Positions 1-8,131 of a DNA stretch of 64,000 nt are shown here, one piece after another. Source of the stretch: Streptomyces barringtoniae (lineage in GTDB: Bacteria; Actinomycetota; Actinomycetes; Streptomycetales; Streptomycetaceae); assembly GCF_020819595.1 (NCBI RefSeq), contig NZ_JAJHNP010000018.1, positions 62,001 through 126,000 of the forward strand, read 5' to 3'. The notes below the pieces were generated by a model. That model was not told where the DNA came from. It worked only from the letters and a program-made list of their open reading frames with translations, and did not search any database. The first letter of the stretch is position 1. Every line of letters starts with the position of its first letter. A program made the translations under genes and the position numbers.

Positions 1-1
1 G

Positions 2-2410
2 GAACAACTGCTGCAGGATCGCATGGACGGCGAGCCGGACCGCCCGATGGCGTTCACCATGGATGATCTCCCCACTGACCTGCTGGACCTCCACCGTGCC
101 GCTCAGGTCACGATCAAGCTGATCAATGTGATCTCGGGCAACACGCAGCTGCAGCAGGCCGCCGTCGACCTGCTGAACCAGCATTTGGAAGCGGCCGTCA
201 AACGGGTGGCGAGCCTGGGAGCGGGCCGCCTGCAGGACGCCATGCTGCAGGTGCGGCGGGAGTACGCCCGCAAGGGCAAGGAGATCATCCTGCTCATCGA
301 GGACTTCGCGCTGATCCAAGGCGTGCAGAAGGACCTCCTCGATGCGGTCATCGAGGCCGCCAACCGCTACGGCGGCACCACCCTGGCCCCGATTCGTACC
401 CTTATGGCGGTAACCACGGGCTACTTCAGCGATCTCCCGGAGACAGCGCTCACCCGTGTCCGGGCCACCGCTGGCTACGTCTACAACCTCAACGTCCCCT
501 TCACCAGGGACGACCGCGGTGAATCCGAGATCACCTCGTTCGTCGGACGGTATCTCAACGCCGCCCGGGTCGGGCGGGACGCCCTGGAGAACGAGGGCGG
601 GCCACAGGTGCGCAATCCCTGTGAGACCTGCGACCTGGTCTCCCGATGCCATGAGCAGTTCGGAGTGACCTCCGAGGGCTTTGGCCTGTATCCGTTCAAC
701 TCCTCCGCCCTGGTCCGCACCATCCACGCGACGGCTCCGCGCAACGACCCCTACGCCTTCGTCCCGCGCACCGTGCTCGGCAGCGTGATTCGCCCCGTCC
801 TGGTCGACCACGCCGGCGCACTCAAGGAAGGCACCTTCCCGGACACTCGTTTCCGTACTCAGTTCCCCACCGCGGACATCGACGAGCCGCTGTCCACCGA
901 TGTACAGGAAGTCGTCGAGGCAGAGGACCATCTCGACGCCGACCGCCGGAAGATTGTCCTGGAGTTCTGGGGCGGGGCCCCCGACCACGCTGGCGCGCTG
1001 CCGTCCGCGGTCATAGAAGCCTTTGCTCTTGAAGACCGCACCTTCTCGGGGGCAAGCGCCACTCCTCGGCAGCCGATCAGAGTCCAACCGGCGGAGCGGG
1101 AAAAGCAGCAGACCGAGACGGAGACCACCACTGAAAAGCTGCCTCGCTCTCTCCAGGCCAAGGTCAATGCCGTGGAGGACTGGCTTACCCGCGAACAAGT
1201 ACTGCCGCAGGCCGTGGCCAGCGACTTGCGCACCGTCATCGCGACCGCCGTTGCGCAGCGCTACCGCTGGGTCAATCCGCTGATGCGGGAACAGACACAG
1301 GCGACGATTCGCTCAGCCTGGCCTCTCAATGCCCGTGTGGTCTCGATCGAAGGCGCAACGGAGAACATCCAGGGCGCGGACACAGCCCCGATCAAGTTCA
1401 AGCGGACGGCACGAAACAGCCGTTACCTGCGCAGCGTGCTGTTGCTCAAGAACGGCCAGCACGCCCAGCGTGCCGAACACGTACGCCGGCTGAGCACAGA
1501 CGCCGACCGCTACACCGCGTCGCTGACCACCGCCCTGCAGAAGAACTTGCAGATCACCGATGACGACTTGGTCCTCGGATTGCGGGCAGCCCTGATCGGG
1601 GCCGCTCTGGCCGGGCTGGCGTGGCCCGGCATGGACGAGGCCGAACTGCTGGCGATCGCATTCGCCGACGGACGCTCCTGGGCGCGCCAGGACGCCGCGG
1701 GCCGCGAAAGCGCATGGAGTCGGGCCCTGGAGGGCCACCTCCAGTACCGGATCCCCCTCGTCGAGCGGTTGCGCGACGCCTTGGGCGTGGCCCAGGGCGA
1801 TGGGAAGGCACGGATGATCGACGCGGCGAGGGCGCTCCCGTTGCTGCGCCGAGCGGCAGCACAGTGGGACTGGCAGGTGACGGGATCGGACATACCGGAG
1901 TGGGTGAAGAAGGCCGTCAGGAACTTCGCCGACTGGACGGACATGGTAGAGGCGCAGAATGCGTCGTTGCGCCGGAAGTTGGACGGCATACGCCGGCACC
2001 ATCCGCGGGGTACGACCGGGGCGCAGGTCCTGGCCGCCGTGCGCGATGCGCTCCTTGCGGCCGAGGATGCCAGCATCCCGGTTCCGCTGGCCACCAGGGC
2101 GGATATCACCGAACGTCTCGCACGGGCGCAAGATGCCGACTGGAAGATCCTGAACCAACTCGAAGACGATCTCCTGCGGGCGGAAGAGCCCGAGGCCCCC
2201 GACGCGGCGCGCATCACGGCGGCCGTGCGTGACCGAGGGGTCACCATCCAAGTGGTCAGCGGCCTCCTGCAGGCCAGTGATGCATGGCTGACCACCGCTT
2301 TGGAGCACGCTGCATCCCGCACCAACACCCATGGCGATGAGGCGGCCAGGGGTGTCCAGGAACTTTTGACCGAGTGGCGGTCGCTGAGCGCACCGGAGGA
2401 GGATCGATGA
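2..2410 (+). CDS. dpdH: DpdH-like defence ATPase, C-terminal part (5' end outside window)
   Basis: The frame is open from base 2, with seven codons before the first Met at 23, so the gene most likely starts left of the window and the P-loop should lie there. Visible are a Walker-B-like strand KEIILLIEDFA (about 278-310), a Cys cluster CETCDLVSRCHEQFG (about 614-660), GLYPFN (about 683-700) and then a long, mostly helical tail. The TGA overlaps the ATG of the next gene (ATGA), so the genes are probably translationally coupled. Size, order and neighbours (coiled-coil protein, 1.5-kaa helicase, PLD protein) fit DpdH, the presumed ATPase of the restriction arm of the Dpd 7-deazaguanine DNA modification cluster. 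This assignment rests on remembered family traits. Another multi-gene defence ATPase remains possible. Confidence 0.5.
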   Translation, partial: EQLLQDRMDGEPDRPMAFTMDDLPTDLLDLHRAAQVTIKLINVISGNTQLQQAAVDLLNQHLEAAVKRVASLGAGRLQDAMLQVRREYARKGKEIILLIEDFALIQGVQKDLLDAVIEAANRYGGTTLAPIRTLMAVTTGYFSDLPETALTRVRATAGYVYNLNVPFTRDDRGESEITSFVGRYLNAARVGRDALENEGGPQVRNPCETCDLVSRCHEQFGVTSEGFGLYPFNSSALVRTIHATAPRNDPYAFVPRTVLGSVIRPVLVDHAGALKEGTFPDTRFRTQFPTADIDEPLSTDVQEVVEAEDHLDADRRKIVLEFWGGAPDHAGALPSAVIEAFALEDRTFSGASATPRQPIRVQPAEREKQQTETETTTEKLPRSLQAKVNAVEDWLTREQVLPQAVASDLRTVIATAVAQRYRWVNPLMREQTQATIRSAWPLNARVVSIEGATENIQGADTAPIKFKRTARNSRYLRSVLLLKNGQHAQRAEHVRRLSTDADRYTASLTTALQKNLQITDDDLVLGLRAALIGAALAGLAWPGMDEAELLAIAFADGRSWARQDAAGRESAWSRALEGHLQYRIPLVERLRDALGVAQGDGKARMIDAARALPLLRRAAAQWDWQVTGSDIPEWVKKAVRNFADWTDMVEAQNASLRRKLDGIRRHHPRGTTGAQVLAAVRDALLAAEDASIPVPLATRADITERLARAQDADWKILNQLEDDLLRAEEPEAPDAARITAAVRDRGVTIQVVSGLLQASDAWLTTALEHAASRTNTHGDEAARGVQELLTEWRSLSAPEEDR

Positions 2411-3096
2411 GCGCGCCCCTGTCCGTGTTGCAAAAGGCCGAGCGCCTGCAGGCGGAGGCACGCCGGCTCAACGAGGGAGAGAAGGGAGAGGAGGAAGCGA
2501 GGCGCATCAGCGAACGCATCAGCGTACTGCACAACCAGTTGATGTCCTTGCAGCGCCGCCAGCGTATCGCCCGCTCCTTGATGGCCCAGCCAGCGGCGGG
2601 CGACATCGACCTCTCCGGGCTCGACACGGGCCTGGCAGCGTTCACTCGCCACTGCGAAGGCGGCGGACTGCCTCCCAACCTCGCCTTCACCAGGGCTTCG
2701 ACAGCCGTACAAAAGGTCGCCGACCGCATAGCACAGGACAGTCAGGAAGCATGGCGGCAGTGGACACAAGCCCAACTGGCGGCCTTGCAGATGGCGCGGC
2801 AAGCCATGCTCTCGTTGCAGGACCAGGCACGGGCCAAAGCACTGCACCAGGACCTCATCAAGACTGCTCGCGCCGACGTCGACGCAACTGTGATCACTCT
2901 GTTCGCCAACGCCCACGCGGAACTGGCTGAACTGCTCGAGACCGCGCCACCGCCGCCGGAAGGACTGCAGACGCTCCTGGATCGCCTGGCCTCCGGCACC
3001 GCCCTGCTGCTCAGCGACATCACGGACGAGGAGATCGCGCTGCTGCGTCGCGTCGATCTCGACGCTGACCTGGAAGTCCGCAGGAGGCGCACGTGA
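2407..3096 (+). CDS. Helical coiled-coil protein in DpdI position
   Basis: A protein of 229 residues. The ATG at 2407 is preceded by GGAGGAGG (2395-2402) and overlaps the stop of the ATPase gene, which fixes the start; a longer in-frame reading from 2374 has no such support. It is almost entirely helical and charged, with Glu/Arg/Gln-rich heptad-like stretches in residues 5-60 and 95-160, and no catalytic motif I can recognise. Its stop overlaps the GTG of the helicase gene (GTGA). Being locked between the ATPase and the helicase suggests a structural or adaptor subunit of the same complex. DpdI is the expected neighbour if this is a Dpd cluster, but I identify it by position only. Confidence 0.6.
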   Translation: MSAPLSVLQKAERLQAEARRLNEGEKGEEEARRISERISVLHNQLMSLQRRQRIARSLMAQPAAGDIDLSGLDTGLAAFTRHCEGGGLPPNLAFTRASTAVQKVADRIAQDSQEAWRQWTQAQLAALQMARQAMLSLQDQARAKALHQDLIKTARADVDATVITLFANAHAELAELLETAPPPPEGLQTLLDRLASGTALLLSDITDEEIALLRRVDLDADLEVRRRRT

Positions 3097-6000
3097 TCAC
3101 ACCGTCCCGCGCTCGTTTCTACAACCACGTCCTCAATACCCTCGAGGACCGCGAGTTGCCCCTCGTGTCCTGGGGCATCACCGACGGCGCGCTGACCGAG
3201 AGTGAAGTCCTCGAGGCCATCGATCTCTGCCTGCCCGACGCCCCGCAGGAAGCGGCAGGCATATCGAGTGAAGACCTGCTGTACGAATTCCGCGACCGCG
3301 CCTGGCTGTTTAAGGTGCCGGACACCTCGCCCCCGCAATATCGCACGCGACTGGCCGAGACCGTCCGTCTGGCAGCCCAACTGCGGCAACTCTTCCCCTG
3401 GCAGGTCCGCGACGAGGCCACGCCGTGGTGGCAGAGCGGCAAACGACTCGTCGCCGACTACCGCCTGCACATCGCGCCGCGCCGCTACCCTCAGCGCAAC
3501 ATCCCTGCGGCGACCGCACTGAAGGAACTCGCCAACCTGCCGGGGTGGAGTCACCTCCAGCAGCGCGTAGCCCAGGGGCAGATCGGTTCCCGCGACCTCG
3601 CCCGGTTCCAGATCGATGCCGCCGCGGCGGTGACTAATGCCCTCAAGCGCCCGCAATCCAGCGGTGTGATCGTGGGCGCCGGCACCGGCAGCGGCAAAAC
3701 ACTGTCCTTCTACCTGCCCGCCTTCGCGGCCATGGCCGAACACGCCCGCCCGAACAGTTTCCGACTGCATACCCTGGCGCTGTATCCACGCAAGGAACTG
3801 CTGCGTGACCAACTGCGGGAGGCACTGAGTACGGCCCACGCACTGGAACCCACCCTACAAAGCTGCGAGCGCCGACCGCTTCGCTTGGGCGCTCTCTACG
3901 GAGACACGCCCTACGACCCCCAGGACAGACGCCTTGAATCCGGCGCCAACGGCCGCACAGCCTGGAAGCGGACCCAGCAAGGCGCCATTTGCCCCTACCT
4001 GACGTGCCCGCAATGCGAGCGCGGTGAACTCCTGTGGCACGACACCGACCGCCGCAACAACAAAGAACGACTGACATGCCTAAACCCCACCTGCCAGAGT
4101 GTCATCCAGGAGGGGCGCCTGGCTCTCACCCGCCAAAGCCAGCGCGAGCAGCCACCGGACCTGCTGTTCACCACCACCGAGATGCTCAACCTCTACAGCG
4201 CCGCAGGAGGCATCGGCCGACTGCTGGGCTGGCAGGCAGGCGCGGTCCCCTCGCTGGTCCTGCTCGACGAGGTGCACACCTACGCTGGGCTTCACGGAGC
4301 ACAGACGGCCCTCCTGCTGCGCCGATGGCAGCAGGCAGTCCGTAAACCGGTCACTTTCGTCGGACTGAGCGCCACGCTGCGCGACGCCAGTGCGTTCTTC
4401 GCCCGCCTGGTGGGTCTGCGCGACAACGACGTCGAGTACATCCAGCCTGTCGACGACAGCATGGACGAGGAAGGCCGCGAATACGCCCTAGCACTGCGCG
4501 GCGATCCGATCGCCGGCAGCAGTTTGCTGTCCACCTCCATCCAAACGGCCATGCTCTTCGGGCGCATGCTCGATCCCGAGGAAGACGCCGCCCTGTACGG
4601 GTCCACCGGATTCCTCTTCACCGACGACCTGGACGTCACCAACCGCTTCTACGACGACCTGCGCGACGCCGAGGGAAAGCAAGACCGCTACGGCCGGCCA
4701 AGCGGCCGCCATCCCGCGCTCGCCGCCCTCCGCGCTCCGGCCAGCCCCCAGCACCGCGCCCGTTACCGCGACGGCCAGTCATGGGACCTCATGGAGAAGA
4801 TCGGCCATGTACTCGCCCCCGGGGCGGGCAGCCATGCCCTGCGCGTGGCTCGCACGTCGTCGCAGGACGTCGGAGTCGATCTGCACGCCGACCTGACGGT
4901 GGCGACCGCCTCCCTCGAAGTCGGTTTCAACGACCCGCGCGTCGGACTGGTCCTCCAGCACAAGGCACCCCACGACGCAGCGGCCTTCATCCAGCGACGC
5001 GGCCGCGCCGGCCGTCAGCGCGCCATGCGCCCCATCACGGTCATCACCCTCTCCGACTACGGCCGGGATCGGCTCGCCTACCAGGCATACGAGACGCTGT
5101 TCCAGCCGGAAGTGGCCGCACGCCACCTCCCGGTCAACAACCGTTTTGTAATCAAGATCCAGGGAGCGCAGTCGCTACTGGACTGGGCCGGGCGGAAACT
5201 GCGCTCCCGCCAAATCTGGAACGACCCCAGGCAACTGCTGACCGCGCCACGAAACGGCATCAAGACTCAGGACGACGGCGCCCGCCAGCAGTTCGCGCAT
5301 CTGCTGGGGAGTCTGCTGACCAATGCCACCCTCCAGGACGATCTGGCGCGTCACCTCAAAACGGCACTCCAGTTGAGCGCCGACGAGGTGCAGGCCCTGC
5401 TGTGGGAGGAGCCGCGATCACTGCTGCTCAGCGTGGTACCTACCGCGACCCGCCGACTGAAGAGCAACTGGCAGACCCTCCAGGACAAGGACCCCGGAGC
5501 CGAACCCGGGACCATGTTGCCGGAGTTCGTGACCCGCGCCCTGTTCGACCCGCTCAACGTGCCCGAGGTCGCACTGACCCTGCCCTTCGCTGCGCGCCAG
5601 GCCGCCGGCGACGCCGTGCAGGACAACACCGACGAACTGCTGCCGATCGCCAGGGCTCTCAGAGAAGCCGTACCCGGCCGCGTCAGCCGCCGTTACGGCT
5701 ACCAGCGAAACGACCACCGCACCTGGCTGCCCGTCCCCCCACTTGGCCAGGACACCCTGGAACTCGACGAAAGCCTCGTCCCGGACCCCACACCCGAAGG
5801 CCGATGGTTCCCTCCGGGACATGACCAGACGGGTCTGGTCGTACTGCGCCCCCATCGCCTGCACCTGAGTCAGCCGCCCAGACCGGTCGCCGACCGGTCA
5901 CAAGGCTTTCCGTTGTGGGGCTCGCAGATCGTCGTCGACACCAACACCTCGCCCCTGCCCGGGGACGTTCCACGCCCGTCCTCGTGGCAGGACCGCATCA

Positions 6001-7613
6001 CTGCCGTCGGCTTCTCCCTGCATGCAGCAGGCAACCCCGTCGAAGTGCGCCGGATGACTGCCGGAGCCCGCTTCGAGGTGAGCTACGACTCGGGCACGAC
6101 AGATGCCCGAACCGTGCACTACACCTGCAACGGGGAACCTGCAGCCCTCGGATTCCGGCTCAGCGTGGACGCCGCGTCGTTCACCCTCGCCCCGCTGGAC
6201 ACCACCCGCCCCGAGATCTCCCACTACCTCGCCTCTCCCCAATGGCGGACCCTGGCCTTCTTTCAGGCGGTGAACGACGATCGGGCACTGGCAGAGGTGA
6301 CCAACCAGTTCCAGCGCGGTTGGCTCGCCCTGGTTTACCTGACGTCGTTCTCCCTACGAGGCATGAGCGACGACGGCCCCGATCCGTCATCGATCCGTGC
6401 CGCCCTGGCGGATGGCAGTTGGCGGGAGGATCTGGCAGAAATCCTCAGTGTGCTCTACCGCGACGAGCCCACCGGCCAGCCCGCCCACACCAACGAACGG
6501 CTCATCGCCACACTTACGGAACTGAGCGACGTCCCCGCCGTCATGGACGCCTTGGACCGGGCTGGACACCTCCTGGTGACACCCGACATCGCCGTACGCA
6601 CCACCGACCTGGCACGGCGGGCCTACACCGACACCGTGGCCGCTGCCGTCCTCGCTGCAGCACTGCGTGCGTGCCCGGACGCACAGGACGGCGATCTGAT
6701 CGTCGACGTAGTCCCTGCCCCCCAGGACGGCCATCCGGCCACCGTATGGCTCAGTGAGACCTCGATCGGCGGCCTGGGAGTGATCGAACAGCTCTCCCGC
6801 TACTACGCCGAGGACCCACGGCGCTTTTGGCGCCTGGTCGAGACAGCCTTGACCCCCAACGACTACGAATACGTCGACACCACCGTGACCCGACTCCTGC
6901 GCCACGTGACCACAGCACCGACCGGCCCAGCAGCACAGGCCATGGCAGGTCTGCGGGCCCGCACCTCCGCAGCCGACTCCCGCCAAGCACTCACCGACCT
7001 TCGCAAGGCGTGGAGCACACTCGACGGACCGCCACGCCACAGTGCCGTGGCAGCCCTGTCCACCCGACTGCTCCGCCCGGGCAGTAGCCCCACCACCGAT
7101 GCCAGCGCACTGGCCCTGATCGACGCATGGCAGGCCCTGGAGCACCGGCTGGGCGTGGAAGTCGACGCCCGCGTCATCGCCTACGCCGTCGGCTCCGGGC
7201 GCCTGCCCACCGGCCCAGGCCCAGGCCTGTCGGCCGACCAGGCATTCAGTCTGCTCTGGCCGCGGGGCCGGGACGCCCGAACCCACCATCTTCAGCACTA
7301 CCAGCCCTACCTCGATCGGCCACCCGTGCTGGACCGTCTCCTTGCTGCCGCAGCACACGACGAGCAACTGCCCTGCATCGACGTCACCGAAGACGGCTGG
7401 GAACAGCGCTATCAGGCCGCCATAACCCAGCATGCCGCCGTGGAATTGACCGCCGACACGAACGCCGCAACGGCCCTGTCCGACGCCATCGTCCGTGTGC
7501 CCGTACTGACCGTGGACTGGGACGTGCTACGCCTGTACGGAGAGATGCAAGGAATGCGACGCGACGGTCAGCAGTGGCGAGTCCGAGTGGACATCCGGGA
7601 GGCCACGCAGTGA
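3093..7613 (+). CDS. dpdJ: DpdJ-like DEAD/DEAH-box helicase, 1506 aa
   Basis: Superfamily 2 helicase started at a GTG that overlaps the previous stop. Motif I is GAGTGSGKT with K202, motif II is DEVH at 392-395, SAT lies near 424 and motif VI is QRRGRAGR at 634-641. Between motifs I and II is a probable zinc site: C300, C305 and C308 with C329 and C334. The region around 1225 (SETSIGGLGVIEQLSRY) resembles the C-terminal DUF1998/MrfA-type block of very long defence helicases. Length, an internal Zn module and a following short PLD gene match DpdJ. DISARM DrmA is the main alternative, but a separate DrmB is not visible here. Presumed role: ATP-driven DNA translocation in restriction of unmodified DNA. 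Confidence 0.6.
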   Translation: MITPSRARFYNHVLNTLEDRELPLVSWGITDGALTESEVLEAIDLCLPDAPQEAAGISSEDLLYEFRDRAWLFKVPDTSPPQYRTRLAETVRLAAQLRQLFPWQVRDEATPWWQSGKRLVADYRLHIAPRRYPQRNIPAATALKELANLPGWSHLQQRVAQGQIGSRDLARFQIDAAAAVTNALKRPQSSGVIVGAGTGSGKTLSFYLPAFAAMAEHARPNSFRLHTLALYPRKELLRDQLREALSTAHALEPTLQSCERRPLRLGALYGDTPYDPQDRRLESGANGRTAWKRTQQGAICPYLTCPQCERGELLWHDTDRRNNKERLTCLNPTCQSVIQEGRLALTRQSQREQPPDLLFTTTEMLNLYSAAGGIGRLLGWQAGAVPSLVLLDEVHTYAGLHGAQTALLLRRWQQAVRKPVTFVGLSATLRDASAFFARLVGLRDNDVEYIQPVDDSMDEEGREYALALRGDPIAGSSLLSTSIQTAMLFGRMLDPEEDAALYGSTGFLFTDDLDVTNRFYDDLRDAEGKQDRYGRPSGRHPALAALRAPASPQHRARYRDGQSWDLMEKIGHVLAPGAGSHALRVARTSSQDVGVDLHADLTVATASLEVGFNDPRVGLVLQHKAPHDAAAFIQRRGRAGRQRAMRPITVITLSDYGRDRLAYQAYETLFQPEVAARHLPVNNRFVIKIQGAQSLLDWAGRKLRSRQIWNDPRQLLTAPRNGIKTQDDGARQQFAHLLGSLLTNATLQDDLARHLKTALQLSADEVQALLWEEPRSLLLSVVPTATRRLKSNWQTLQDKDPGAEPGTMLPEFVTRALFDPLNVPEVALTLPFAARQAAGDAVQDNTDELLPIARALREAVPGRVSRRYGYQRNDHRTWLPVPPLGQDTLELDESLVPDPTPEGRWFPPGHDQTGLVVLRPHRLHLSQPPRPVADRSQGFPLWGSQIVVDTNTSPLPGDVPRPSSWQDRITAVGFSLHAAGNPVEVRRMTAGARFEVSYDSGTTDARTVHYTCNGEPAALGFRLSVDAASFTLAPLDTTRPEISHYLASPQWRTLAFFQAVNDDRALAEVTNQFQRGWLALVYLTSFSLRGMSDDGPDPSSIRAALADGSWREDLAEILSVLYRDEPTGQPAHTNERLIATLTELSDVPAVMDALDRAGHLLVTPDIAVRTTDLARRAYTDTVAAAVLAAALRACPDAQDGDLIVDVVPAPQDGHPATVWLSETSIGGLGVIEQLSRYYAEDPRRFWRLVETALTPNDYEYVDTTVTRLLRHVTTAPTGPAAQAMAGLRARTSAADSRQALTDLRKAWSTLDGPPRHSAVAALSTRLLRPGSSPTTDASALALIDAWQALEHRLGVEVDARVIAYAVGSGRLPTGPGPGLSADQAFSLLWPRGRDARTHHLQHYQPYLDRPPVLDRLLAAAAHDEQLPCIDVTEDGWEQRYQAAITQHAAVELTADTNAATALSDAIVRVPVLTVDWDVLRLYGEMQGMRRDGQQWRVRVDIREATQ

Positions 7614-8131
7614 GCGGCATCGAGCGCCCCGTACGCACCGGCGGGCATACCGGCGTGCGCGCCGACGCCATCTTGGCCATGGCCCTCGTCGGAGAACTCA
7701 TGTCTCCCGGACCGGTGATGTGGCTGGTCTCACCATGGATCAGCGATGTGAAGATCCTCGACAACAGCCAGGGAACATACGACGACCTGTTCGACGACAA
7801 CCCTCCCAGCAGTTGCTCGTTGGCCGACCTACTGGCACGGATCACGGTGGCCGGTACCTCCCTGACCGTGGTCACGCGCCCCGATACGCACAACGTCCAA
7901 TTCCTGGGACGACTACATCGCCTGGCCCCTCGTCACACCGTGCGCGTCGTCCAGAGCCCCGCCGTGCACGAGAAGACCATCTGCGGCCGGGACTGGATGC
8001 TCACCGGGTCCATGAACTTCACGGTGCGGGGCCTGCTGGAGAACGACGAGGCGGTGAGCTACAAGGTGGGAGGCAGTGACGCGGGCCAGGCACGCCTCGA
8101 ACTCGCCCAGCGATGGAAGGAACACCAGTGA
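7610..8131 (+). CDS. dpdK: DpdK-like phospholipase D-family protein, 173 aa
   Basis: The GTG at 7610 overlaps the helicase stop (GTGA) and has a GGGAGG-like ribosome site about 8 nt upstream. A longer open frame from 7127 lies inside the helicase gene and is rejected as a start. A single HKD-type half is present near residues 123-141, HEKTICGRDWMLTGSMNFT. The His, Lys and GSxN are kept, but the Asp sits six residues after the Lys instead of the usual five. One HKD half implies a dimeric nuclease- or phosphodiesterase-type fold. A short PLD protein directly after a giant helicase is a hallmark of Dpd (DpdK) and also of DISARM (DrmC). It is a likely nuclease or DNA-binding subunit. Confidence 0.6.
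   Translation: MSGIERPVRTGGHTGVRADAILAMALVGELMSPGPVMWLVSPWISDVKILDNSQGTYDDLFDDNPPSSCSLADLLARITVAGTSLTVVTRPDTHNVQFLGRLHRLAPRHTVRVVQSPAVHEKTICGRDWMLTGSMNFTVRGLLENDEAVSYKVGGSDAGQARLELAQRWKEHQ

Noticed and set aside
7127..7609. Upstream extension of the PLD gene
   Set aside because: It lies wholly inside the helicase gene; the overlapping GTG at 7610 with its ribosome site is the better start.
3093..8131. DISARM (drmA/drmC) as the identity of the helicase/PLD pair
   Set aside because: Not excluded, but a separate drmB is not seen, and the flanking ATPase, coiled-coil and 695-aa proteins fit Dpd better.
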